Assembly: GCF_015223065.1 (NCBI RefSeq)
Contig: NZ_JADFBY010000002.1
Coordinates: forward strand, 186,001-250,000
Source: Mucilaginibacter sp. JRF
GTDB lineage: Bacteria; Bacteroidota; Bacteroidia; Sphingobacteriales; Sphingobacteriaceae
Length of the DNA: 64,000 bases
Reading direction: 5' to 3'
Shown here: in pieces, positions 28,109 through 35,114 of the stretch
Layout of the letters: each line of letters opens with the position of its first letter
Numbering within the stretch: position 1 is the stretch's first letter
Translations under genes and position numbers: made by a program
Notes under the pieces: model-generated
What the model was told of the DNA's origin: nothing
Seen by the model: the letters and a program-made list of their open reading frames with translations, nothing else
Database searches by the model: none

Positions 28109-29509
28109 TTATTTCAATCCCTCAATTTCGTGCAGGGTTTTGGGCAGGTATTTGCCTAATAGCTGATGGCCGGTATCGGTTATTAAAAAGTTATCTTCAA
28201 CACGTATGCCGCCAAAATCGCGGTAGGTGTTCAGCACATCGTAATTAATAAAATCAGCATACTTATTTTCGGCCTGCCAACGGTCAATCAGTTCAGGTAT
28301 AATGTAGATGCCCGGCTCAACGGTTAGTACGAAACCGGCCTGCAACTCACGCCCCAAACGCAACGATTTTAAACCGAAAATACTGGTTTCCTTCTTCAGC
28401 TCGTCGGTATAGCCAACAAACTGCTCGCCCAGGTCTTCCATATCGTGCGTATCCATACCCAGCATGTGGCCTAAACCGCATTGAAAGAACATGGTATGCG
28501 CGCCCGCGGTTACCGCTTCGGCAGCATCGCCTTTCATCAGGCCTACGCCGGTTAAGCCCTCAACCAATTTTTGGCAGGCAGCTAAGTGAATATCCAAATA
28601 TCTAACGCCCGGTTTCAGCATACTGATGGCATGATCCATAGCGCTGATCACGGTGTTATACAGATCGGCCTGTTTGGTACTGAATTTTTTACCTGCCGGA
28701 AAAGTGCGGGTAAGGTCGCCGCCGTAATGCAGGGCATTTTCGGCGCCAATATCGCTCAATACCATATCGCCCTCTTTAAGCTCGTGGCCATAATAGTGGG
28801 TGTGCAGGGTTTGACCTTGTGTGGTTATGATAGCCGGATAACCCAACCTTGAATTTTGGGCTATAGCCACCTGGTGCGCATGCGATACCATCTCGAAACA
28901 TTTTACACCTGGTCGCGAGTTTTTAATAACAGCCAGCTGCATATCAATACTGGTGTTAACCGCTTTCTCCAGCTCATCAACCTCCAAAGCAGACTTGATA
29001 ACACGCTGCCCGATCACTGTACGAACCAATTTTTCGGACACCAAACCTTTTACTTCGGCCGTAGTTTTACCGAACCACGTGGCCAGCTTGATCACATTCT
29101 CCGGCCTATAGGGTGGCAATATGTGTACCGTGCGACCTTTGCTTATGGCTGCCTGAATATAGTCGGCAACGGCGTTGTATGGTTTGGTATTGCTGATGCC
29201 CACCATCGAGGCCATTTCGTTAACGGTAGGCAGGGTGCCTGTCCACACAATATCATCAATGGTAAGCTCATTACCGTATATGATTTCCTCACCGGTTTCG
29301 GTATCAATGGTGGCTGCCAGCGAGGCTACATCAAGCCCGAAATAATATAAAAAACTACTATCCTGACGAAAAAGGTAGGCATTGTCCTTATAGTTCATGC
29401 TGCTTTCCTCGTTACCCATAAACAGCAAAATGCCATCGGTGCCAAAGCGTTGTTTTAGCACATCACGGCGGTTGGTATAAACCTGTTTTTCAAATAGGTT
29501 GATCTCCAT
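28109..29509 (-). CDS. pepP: Xaa-Pro aminopeptidase (aminopeptidase P, M24B)
   Basis: A 466-aa cytosolic metallopeptidase removing N-terminal residues that precede proline. An N-terminal AMP_N domain covers about residues 1-160. The pita-bread catalytic domain shows the dinuclear metal ligands: Asp in VLSDIGAENALHYGGDLTRT (two Asp), His in CGLGHMLGMDTHD, Glu in LTVEPGIY and Glu in GGIRVEDNFLIT. Convergent with the TetR-like gene and divergent from the tRNA region. Confidence 0.94.
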   Translation of the reverse strand: MEINLFEKQVYTNRRDVLKQRFGTDGILLFMGNEESSMNYKDNAYLFRQDSSFLYYFGLDVASLAATIDTETGEEIIYGNELTIDDIVWTGTLPTVNEMASMVGISNTKPYNAVADYIQAAISKGRTVHILPPYRPENVIKLATWFGKTTAEVKGLVSEKLVRTVIGQRVIKSALEVDELEKAVNTSIDMQLAVIKNSRPGVKCFEMVSHAHQVAIAQNSRLGYPAIITTQGQTLHTHYYGHELKEGDMVLSDIGAENALHYGGDLTRTFPAGKKFSTKQADLYNTVISAMDHAISMLKPGVRYLDIHLAACQKLVEGLTGVGLMKGDAAEAVTAGAHTMFFQCGLGHMLGMDTHDMEDLGEQFVGYTDELKKETSIFGLKSLRLGRELQAGFVLTVEPGIYIIPELIDRWQAENKYADFINYDVLNTYRDFGGIRVEDNFLITDTGHQLLGKYLPKTLHEIEGLK

Positions 29510-29649
29510 AGTTGAAATGTATTTGTTATGCGCAAATCAAAGCAAAATTATTTAAACCCCATGCCCGCTTTTTAGCTTTTGACAGGAGGATGTTACCCCC
29601 TCGATCTATCCGATAAAAAATATTAAATAAAAAAAATAAAGAAAAATTC

Positions 29650-29679
29650 TTGATTTGATAAATGTTAGTTGTATACTTG
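29650..29679 (+). promoter_or_regulatory. Promoter of the tRNA leader
   Basis: TTG at 29650-29652, 19 bases, then TATACTTG at 29672-29679 (one mismatch to TAnnTTTG) fits the Bacteroidota housekeeping promoter. Transcription would begin at about 29683-29687, essentially on the ATG of the leader ORF, so the message would be leaderless or nearly so. Confidence 0.65.
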
Positions 29680-29683
29680 CAGC

Positions 29684-29740
29684 ATGAAAACAACAACAAT
29701 ACAATGTGCTATACCCCAACTGAGTGATCAGAGAGGATAG
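29684..29740 (+). CDS. Leader peptide of a putative tRNA-operon attenuator
   Basis: An 18-codon ORF encoding MKTTTIQCAIPQLSDQRG. Codons 6-12 are ATA CAA TGT GCT ATA CCC CAA (Ile, Gln, Cys, Ala, Ile, Pro, Gln). Six of the seven specify amino acids of the four tRNA genes starting 86 bases downstream. The last two codons and the stop (AGA GGA TAG) contain the 5' arm of an antiterminator, so a ribosome reaching the stop would mask it. This is the geometry of classical ribosome-mediated attenuation. Translation is not proven; the regulatory reading is inference from sequence layout. Confidence 0.6.
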   Translation: MKTTTIQCAIPQLSDQRG

Positions 29741-29785
29741 GCTATGTATTGACTAAAAAATAAGAAAATACTTTAAAATCCTCTT
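29731..29785 (+). promoter_or_regulatory. Candidate antiterminator hairpin
   Basis: AGAGGAT (29732-29738) is perfectly complementary to ATCCTCT (29778-29784), extendable by a G-U pair. A nested stem GTATT (29746-29750) with AATAC (29767-29771) lies inside. The 3' arm is the left arm of the terminator stem, so the two structures exclude each other. Confidence 0.6.
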
Positions 29786-29807
29786 AGTTCATCTAAGGGG
29801 ATTTTTT
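29775..29807 (+). terminator. Rho-independent terminator between the leader and tRNA genes
   Basis: AAAATCCTCTTAG (29775-29787) pairs with CTAAGGGGATTTT (29793-29805) around TTCAT with one U-G wobble, followed by a T run to 29807. It ends 18 bases before the first tRNA and would stop transcription unless the antiterminator forms. Confidence 0.8.
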
Positions 29808-29825
29808 GTTTTAGGGAGTTTTTTC

Positions 29826-29899
29826 AGGGTAGTATATCAATTGGTCAGATTACCACATTTGGGATGTGGAGGCTCCCGGTTCGAGTCCGGGTTACCCTA
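29826..29899 (+). tRNA. tRNA-Pro (UGG), divergent
   Basis: A 74-base cloverleaf. Acceptor AGGGTAG/TTACCCT, discriminator A, no encoded CCA. Anticodon stem CCACA/TGTGG with loop TTTGGGA gives anticodon TGG. T arm CCCGG/CCGGG with TTCGAGT loop. The D stem is weak (TATC/GATT, three good pairs). First gene of a four-tRNA cluster. Confidence 0.85.
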
Positions 29900-29911
29900 C
29901 AGTAATTAAAT

Positions 29912-29984
29912 GGAAATATGGCTCAATGGTGAGAGCAACACCCTTATACGGTGCCGGTTACAGGTTCAAGTCCTGTTATTTCCA
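29912..29984 (+). tRNA. tRNA-Ile (UAU), unusual anticodon
   Basis: A 73-base cloverleaf. Acceptor GGAAATA/TATTTCC, discriminator A. D stem GCTC/GAGC is perfect. Anticodon stem ACACC/GGTGC has one mismatch at its base, with loop CTTATAC giving anticodon TAT, which reads AUA as Ile. T arm ACAGG/CCTGT with TTCAAGT. Bacteria usually read AUA with a CAT-anticodon tRNA modified to lysidine, so a UAU tRNA is unusual. Confidence 0.75.
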
Positions 29985-29992
29985 CAAATAAA

Positions 29993-30064
29993 GGTCGGTT
30001 GCCCGAGTGGTAAGGGTATCCTCTGCAAAAGGATCGTTCACAAGTTCGAATCTTGTACCGGCCT
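29993..30064 (+). tRNA. tRNA-Cys (GCA)
   Basis: A 72-base cloverleaf. Acceptor GGTCGGT/ACCGGCC with one wobble. Anticodon stem ATCCT/AGGAT, loop CTGCAAA, anticodon GCA. T arm ACAAG/CTTGT with TTCGAAT. Discriminator T (U73), an identity element of tRNA-Cys. The D stem is short (CCC/GGG). Confidence 0.88.
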
Positions 30065-30077
30065 CCGTGTTTTAAAT

Positions 30078-30148
30078 TTTTCTGTGGTGCAATGGTAGCA
30101 CGTCTGATTTTGGTTCAGAAGATCGTGGTTCGAGTCCATGCAGAAAAA
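30078..30148 (+). tRNA. tRNA-Gln (UUG), divergent
   Basis: A 71-base cloverleaf. Acceptor TTTTCTG/CAGAAAA is very AT-rich. D stem GTGC/GCAC, anticodon stem TCTGA/TCAGA with loop TTTTGGT giving anticodon TTG. T arm CGTGG/CCATG with TTCGAGT. Variable loop of four bases, discriminator A. Confidence 0.85.
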
Positions 30149-30177
30149 CATTTTTTTGAAAATTCAGGTCACCCCGC

Positions 30178-30205
30178 CCCGCCCGAGAATCATCATCCGG
30201 GCGGG
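30178..30205. terminator. GC-rich hairpin after the tRNA cluster
   Basis: CCCGCCCG (30178-30185) pairs with CGGGCGGG (30198-30205). It lies 30 bases after tRNA-Gln and probably ends the tRNA transcript, although the U-tract is poor. It also lies downstream of the leftward 591-aa gene. Confidence 0.5.
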
Positions 30206-30219
30206 TAAGGGGGGAGTGT

Positions 30220-30247
30220 TTTATATAAAGAAATTTCTTTATATAAA
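30220..30247. repeat. Perfect 28-bp AT palindrome
   Basis: TTTATATAAAGAAA (30220-30233) is followed immediately by its exact reverse complement (30234-30247), with no spacer. It sits between the tRNA cluster and the 3' end of the convergent 591-aa gene. It may be a cruciform or protein-binding site, or part of a bidirectional terminator. Confidence 0.7.
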
Positions 30248-30285
30248 TTGTTGTGCTTTTTATATCTGGCTGTTTGATACTCTAA

Positions 30286-32061
30286 CTATACCATAGCGTG
30301 CAACTGTGCCTCGCAGGTTTGCAGCATGGCTTGCATCTCCTGCAAATATTCGCGGGTTTGGTTGCTTATTTGCGGTATCAGCCCTTTGTAATAGTCGATG
30401 CCTTGTTGCAATTGCTGCCTAAATTTATCTAAGTACTTTTCCTTTTTGCTGTTTATGTTATTTACCGAGCGGGCTACTTCCTTATTCAGATAATCAATAT
30501 ACAGGTTAAGCTCGTTGATGAACAGGTTGGGGCGGCTTACATTCTTCAACAGGTTTAGCTTGCCGTAAATATGCTTCACCATTTCATCTAAGGAGTACGT
30601 CGCTTTAAAATAAGCCAGGTTAGGGCCGGGGCAAATGGCTACGGCCTTGTTTTCGCGCGGTTTGAGGATGTCGTTTTTAATATAGGCCGATACCGCTAAT
30701 CCTTCGCAAAGGCATACCTTTTCGGTTACTTCCCTTATCTGATGGGTTATCTTATCAATCGGCAGATCGGAGGCCATCAGCTGCTCAATTTTAAGGTGCT
30801 GATACTGGCGCGATGCCGTACATATTGGCTCGCTGGTGAATTCGGTATTGGTACACAAATACTTTTTAGTACACGGGCTACCCGGCCGATGGGCCATTAT
30901 GCGTTTTAAGCGTAACTGCTGTATACCTGCCGGTCTGAAATTATTGAACAATACCCCCAGAGGTGATGCCGCGCTCACGTAAAAATCATCGGGATGGGCA
31001 TTAGTAAGTTGGTGTAGTGTTTCTTCATCCACATTGGTAGCCTCGGGTACTAACAAAAACGGACTACCCCAGCCGGTAGCATCCAGCGCGTAATGATCTA
31101 ATAAAAAACTATTTTCGGCAGCGGTGCCTATACCACCCTGCACACTTACGCGGATAGATGGATTATTTAGGGTATGATAACCCTTGCCATTCAGCGCATG
31201 CAAGTATATCTGTTGCAGTTCATCAAACATGTCCTGTCGCTTTTCGCTAAATTCCTGCAAAATGGGGCCAAGCAGCAAACCATCGGTAGCAAAGGCATGG
31301 CCGCCGCAGTTAAGACCCGATTCGATACGGAATTCATGCACCCATATACCTTTTTTAGCCAAAAACTTAGCCTGTATCAAAGCCGACCGGTAATCGCTCA
31401 CCTTCAGTATCACCCGCTTACGGATATTGCCATCCTCATCCGGAAAAAAATCCCTGAACTGTTCGAGGTAGCTATACAGCCTCGGGTTCATCCCTGCCGA
31501 TAATACCACTGAGCCATGTACAGCACTTTGGGCAAAGCCACGCAGGGCGGCAAGCGCATCGGTATTCATATCTCCGGTTGGCTGGCCATCCTTATCATAA
31601 TTCATCTTATCAACCTTAGCCATAATATTTACATCAATGCTGCCGGGCTGCATTTGGCAGCGTAGCTGTTGCTCTAACCTGTGCTTAAGTTCAGCATCGT
31701 CTGTTTGCTGCATCAGCGTATATTTTTGTTTGAGGCGCGAGCCATCGGGCAGCATATCAAAATAACGGTCAATATCGTGCCCCTCATTAAATGGCTGTTG
31801 CTTTATGGCTACCATTTGCAGGTTAACATAAGTGTTCAGCATATCCAGGTAGGCCGTAATGCGGCGGGCGCGGTAATCGTGCTCGGTTTTATGGATGGGG
31901 ATGTACTCATCATTATGCTCGCGGATGTGGAATTCACGCATGCGTTCCGTAAGCTCATCATCAACTATTGAAACTACCGATGATATACCATAACGTGCCA
32001 CCTTTAGCGGCGTATCTATTGAAAAGGCCAGTCCTAAAACCGGGATATGGAAGTTGTGCAT
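30286..32061 (-). CDS. Uncharacterised conserved protein, possible TIM-barrel flavoprotein
   Basis: A 591-aa protein of unknown function. The frame extends to a TTG at 32088, but ATG at 32061 (MHNFHIPVLGLAFSIDTPLK) is the natural start. Segments such as GLNCGGHAFATDGLLLGPIL and SVQGGIGTAAENSFLLDHY followed by GWGSPFLLVPEATNVDE recall the glycine loops and phosphate-binding region of nitronate monooxygenase or glutamate synthase FMN barrels. Several Cys cluster later (SPCTKKYLCTN, EPICTAS, VCLCEGLA) and may bind metal or an Fe-S cluster. A coiled-coil-like C-terminus follows. Fold assignment is tentative. Confidence 0.7.
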   Translation of the reverse strand: MHNFHIPVLGLAFSIDTPLKVARYGISSVVSIVDDELTERMREFHIREHNDEYIPIHKTEHDYRARRITAYLDMLNTYVNLQMVAIKQQPFNEGHDIDRYFDMLPDGSRLKQKYTLMQQTDDAELKHRLEQQLRCQMQPGSIDVNIMAKVDKMNYDKDGQPTGDMNTDALAALRGFAQSAVHGSVVLSAGMNPRLYSYLEQFRDFFPDEDGNIRKRVILKVSDYRSALIQAKFLAKKGIWVHEFRIESGLNCGGHAFATDGLLLGPILQEFSEKRQDMFDELQQIYLHALNGKGYHTLNNPSIRVSVQGGIGTAAENSFLLDHYALDATGWGSPFLLVPEATNVDEETLHQLTNAHPDDFYVSAASPLGVLFNNFRPAGIQQLRLKRIMAHRPGSPCTKKYLCTNTEFTSEPICTASRQYQHLKIEQLMASDLPIDKITHQIREVTEKVCLCEGLAVSAYIKNDILKPRENKAVAICPGPNLAYFKATYSLDEMVKHIYGKLNLLKNVSRPNLFINELNLYIDYLNKEVARSVNNINSKKEKYLDKFRQQLQQGIDYYKGLIPQISNQTREYLQEMQAMLQTCEAQLHAMV

Positions 32062-32090
32062 ATTAATAAGGGAAAAATTGTTATTCAATA

Positions 32091-32119
32091 AAAAAAGCGG
32101 CTGACAAACCGCTTTTTTT
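32091..32119. terminator. Bidirectional terminator hairpin
   Basis: AAAAAAGCGG (32091-32100) and CCGCTTTTTT (32109-32118) form a stem around CTGACAAA, with T runs on both strands. It ends the leftward 115-aa gene 25 bases after its stop and lies about 30 bases before the 591-aa gene start, so the latter must have its own promoter or be read through. Confidence 0.8.
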
Positions 32120-32143
32120 AATCATACCACACTAATCTTGTTG

Positions 32144-32491
32144 TTAAACTATTACAATGATGATCATTGCCAGATGGATAAGAAAGCTGGCCGCGAACAG
32201 CCTGAGCACGGTACGTATACCGGCACCGGCCATATTGGCGATCAGGTTTGCAAAAAAGCAGATCATGGTGATGGCCAATACTGCGGCAGAACCGTCGAAG
32301 TAGTAGCTTAGCACTGCCGGTATGGGTAAAAATATTACGCCATGCACCATCAGCACTAAAAAGAACCATAAGGTTTGCTTGCTTTTTTGCGCGTCGGCAA
32401 ACTCATTAAACTTGTCCCACAAGTTAAAATGCCGGGTTGCCGGTTTATTGTCACTTACAAAATGCGGGGTTATTGTTTTAATGGTTGCCAT
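32144..32491 (-). CDS. Small membrane protein of unknown function
   Basis: A 115-aa protein with a hydrophilic N-terminus of about 38 residues (MATIKTITPHFVSDNKPATR) and three predicted membrane helices: around LWFFLVLMVHGVIFLPIPAV, AITMICFFANLIANMAG and FAASFLIHLAMIIIVIV. No family recognised. It lies downstream of the cbb3 oxidase genes on the same strand but after a 108-base gap with a small hairpin (32544-32563), so it may be independent. Confidence 0.7.
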   Translation of the reverse strand: MATIKTITPHFVSDNKPATRHFNLWDKFNEFADAQKSKQTLWFFLVLMVHGVIFLPIPAVLSYYFDGSAAVLAITMICFFANLIANMAGAGIRTVLRLFAASFLIHLAMIIIVIV

Positions 32492-32599
32492 AACTTTTAT
32501 CGTTTTGTTTACAATTCAAAATTGCCGATAAAACCCTGCCCCGGCCATGATTGCCGTCATGGCAAAAAGTGATCGTGCGCACATTTTTTACTTGGGCGA

Positions 32600-33286
32600 T
32601 TACTTGCAAATGGCTGGTGCATCCATGCCCGCCGGACTAAGATAAGGCACATTCAATTCCAGCCCCCGCAGCACAAACCATAACCCCAGGCACAGCATAA
32701 AATAAGGTACTATAGTATTCAGCTTTCGCCTGAGCGATACGGTGAAAAAGCCACTGCTAAATGCCGCGGCGAACATGAGCGGCAGCGTACCCATTCCAAA
32801 CCAAAACATAAAACCTGCGGATGCCAACACCGACCCGGTATTTACCGCGCCTACCAATGCCAGGTATACAAAGCCGCAAGGTAGCAGGCCGTTAAGCATG
32901 CCTGTAAGTAAATGCCCGGCACGTTTTTTTAATGCCCAAACCAGCATGGTATTAAACGGCCGCGTTAATTTTATGGCGATGCCCGGGCTTTTAAATGAGT
33001 GCTTGAATAAGCGGGATAAAGCTGCCAGTATAATCAAGGCACCGCTTACAATACTCAATCCGTTTTGAATATTGGCCAGCCATATTTGCTTGCCGATAAG
33101 CCCGATGATCAGCCCAAGAATAACATAGCTCAGTGTGCGGCCTAACTGGTACAACAACTTATCGAAAGCCAGCAACCATGCCGAGCGCCCGTTAAAGGGC
33201 ACGGCCAGCATTAATGGCCCGCACATGCCAATGCAATGCACGCTACCAAAAAGACCTATAAAAAAAGCTACCTGCCAATCGCTCAT
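32600..33286 (-). CDS. TauE/SafE-like membrane protein of the cbb3 cluster (DsbD_2 family)
   Basis: A 228-aa polytopic membrane protein beginning with FIGLFGSVHCIGMCGPLML, which carries the conserved Cys/His of this family, and with another conserved segment LLTGMLNGLLPCGFVYLA in the middle. About six membrane helices are visible. Relatives sit at the end of cbb3 oxidase operons in Bacteroidota and are suspected of copper handling or disulfide transfer. It overlaps ccoH by 4 bases, so it belongs to the operon. Confidence 0.85.
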   Translation of the reverse strand: MSDWQVAFFIGLFGSVHCIGMCGPLMLAVPFNGRSAWLLAFDKLLYQLGRTLSYVILGLIIGLIGKQIWLANIQNGLSIVSGALIILAALSRLFKHSFKSPGIAIKLTRPFNTMLVWALKKRAGHLLTGMLNGLLPCGFVYLALVGAVNTGSVLASAGFMFWFGMGTLPLMFAAAFSSGFFTVSLRRKLNTIVPYFMLCLGLWFVLRGLELNVPYLSPAGMDAPAICK

Positions 33287-33723
33287 GGTATCATGATCTC
33301 TTGCTTGTACAGATACTCCTTACCGCCCTGCTGCCAGCTGATAATTAATTGCCAGCGCCCCTGTGCAAAATCAGTAACAGGCAGGGTAAACAGGTTACCG
33401 GCATCGGTTTTAAAGTTTATGGCCTTATCAAATTTTTGCCCTGTAGGGCGAATAAAGCTCGCCCTACCGTTTGCCGCGCCGGTAAATTGTATGCCAAGCG
33501 TGTTGCCTTCAACCTTAATGATGGGTTGAGCATGATCCTGCTCCGTACGCTTTAGTTTAGTGTATTCGCTATTGTAGTCGAGGCCTTTTTCGTAATAGCT
33601 GTTGTCGTAATCATCAGCAGGTTGCCTTAGCATGTAAACGGCCATGCCAATAATAAAGAGCATAAAGGTTACCATGCCGGTAACCAGCCATTTGCCCCAG
33701 TTCCAATTTTTAATTGCTTCCAT
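33283..33723 (-). CDS. ccoH: FixH/CcoH family cbb3 oxidase assembly protein
   Basis: A 146-aa protein with one N-terminal membrane helix (WLVTGMVTFMLFIIGMAVYM) and a periplasmic beta-rich domain. DDYDNSYYEKGLDYNSEY is typical of FixH. FixH-type proteins assist maturation of the cbb3 oxidase. The gene overlaps ccoG by 14 bases and the TauE-like gene by 4, indicating translational coupling. Confidence 0.88.
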   Translation of the reverse strand: MEAIKNWNWGKWLVTGMVTFMLFIIGMAVYMLRQPADDYDNSYYEKGLDYNSEYTKLKRTEQDHAQPIIKVEGNTLGIQFTGAANGRASFIRPTGQKFDKAINFKTDAGNLFTLPVTDFAQGRWQLIISWQQGGKEYLYKQEIMIP

Positions 33724-35101
33724 AAACCGGTCCTATAAATGCTGTTGATATGGTGCCGAGCGTTTCATGGCCCCGCATCACTTTAATTTCAATATCTGTT
33801 TTAGCGCTTTTTATCTGGTTGGCAGGTATCATTAAAAAGAAAACAGCCTTGCCCTCGCTTTCGGCCTTAAGAGTACCGGGCGCCTGGATGTATTTTATTT
33901 TGATGGCCGGATCATCAGTAACCAGGCTAACCTGTTGCGGAGAGCTGGTTTTGTTGATAAGATCGGCATTGTAAATATTGCTGATGTAACCGCCCGGTTG
34001 CTCCTGGTACAGCATACCCGCCGAGCGTAGTATGGTAACATCAACCGCGCTGCGCCTGAGCACGAACGAGGTGAGCACACCCAGCAACACAACAATAACC
34101 GCGCTGTAGGCAACCATGCGGCCATTAAAGGTGCGTTGTTCCTTTTGGGCGATGCTTTGCTCCGAGTAAAAACCGATGAGGTTGAGCGGCTTGTTGATCT
34201 TGTCCATCACCTGGTTGCAGGCATCAATACAGGCGGTGCAGTTAATACACTCCAATTGCGTGCCCTTACGTATGTCAATACCCGTGGGACAAACATCTAC
34301 ACATAAACCGCAATCCACACAATCGCCTTTTTTAGTTTGATCCTGCTTTTTAGAGATCTTGCCGCGCGGTTCGCCACGTAAAAAGTTGTAGGCTACTACC
34401 AGCGTGCTCTTATCTATCAATACACCCTGCAAACGCCCGTAGGGGCAAACCACTGTGCACACCAGCTCGCGCATTTGGCTGTACACCAGGTAAAACACCA
34501 CTGTAAATACGCAAATACTAATAAAGCCCGACCAGTGCAGCACAACCGGCTCGGTAATGATATCGATCAGCGCATCCTTGCCGATAATGTAGGCCAAAAA
34601 AGTATTCGCTATCAGGAAAGAGAGTACGATGAATATGATATGCTTCGCTGATTTTTTAACAAGCTTTTCGCGGGTTAGCGGGCCTTCATCCAACTTGCGG
34701 CGTTTTTTAGCATCGCCCTCTATCCATATCTCAATCTTACGGAAAACCATCTCCATAAAAATGGTTTGCGGGCATATCCAACCACAAAACACCCTGCCGA
34801 ACGCTATGGTGAACAATATGATGCATACCAACCCGGCCAACATAGCCAGCACGAACAAAAAGAAATCCTGCGGCCAAAATACCTGCCCTAATATTACAAA
34901 GCGGCGCTCCATCACATTTAGCAGCAACATGGGGTGCTCGTTTATGCTGATGAATGGTCCGGCAAAAAACAGCAACAGGTAAGCATAACTTAACAAACTG
35001 CGGTACCGGTACAGCTTACCCTTGCGCACAACCGGGTACATCCATCGGCGGCCGCCACCGGTGGTGGTGTTGGGTTGTTCGGTAATGTCAGCGGTAAGCA
35101 T
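33710..35101 (-). CDS. ccoG: cbb3 oxidase accessory protein CcoG (FixG), 4Fe-4S
   Basis: A 463-aa membrane iron-sulfur protein. Several N-terminal helices include GRVFCGWICPQTIFMEMVFR. Two ferredoxin clusters are visible, CVDCGLCVDVCP and CINCTACIDACN, near residues 255-290. The C-terminal region is a periplasmic Ig-like domain. CcoG is a copper reductase needed for assembly of cbb3 oxidase. It lies 13 bases after ccoP. Confidence 0.95.
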   Translation of the reverse strand: MLTADITEQPNTTTGGGRRWMYPVVRKGKLYRYRSLLSYAYLLLFFAGPFISINEHPMLLLNVMERRFVILGQVFWPQDFFLFVLAMLAGLVCIILFTIAFGRVFCGWICPQTIFMEMVFRKIEIWIEGDAKKRRKLDEGPLTREKLVKKSAKHIIFIVLSFLIANTFLAYIIGKDALIDIITEPVVLHWSGFISICVFTVVFYLVYSQMRELVCTVVCPYGRLQGVLIDKSTLVVAYNFLRGEPRGKISKKQDQTKKGDCVDCGLCVDVCPTGIDIRKGTQLECINCTACIDACNQVMDKINKPLNLIGFYSEQSIAQKEQRTFNGRMVAYSAVIVVLLGVLTSFVLRRSAVDVTILRSAGMLYQEQPGGYISNIYNADLINKTSSPQQVSLVTDDPAIKIKYIQAPGTLKAESEGKAVFFLMIPANQIKSAKTDIEIKVMRGHETLGTISTAFIGPVYGSN

Positions 35102-35114
35102 GTTCGGTTAGTTT

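Noticed and set aside
29775-29807. Reading the leader as a T-box riboswitch
   Set aside because: No T-box sequence, specifier stem or AGGGTGG-like element is visible upstream, and T-boxes are mostly known from Firmicutes. The leader ORF model fits better.
29910-30098. A 62-codon plus-strand ORF
   Set aside because: It runs through three tRNA genes; the tRNA cloverleaves explain the sequence better.
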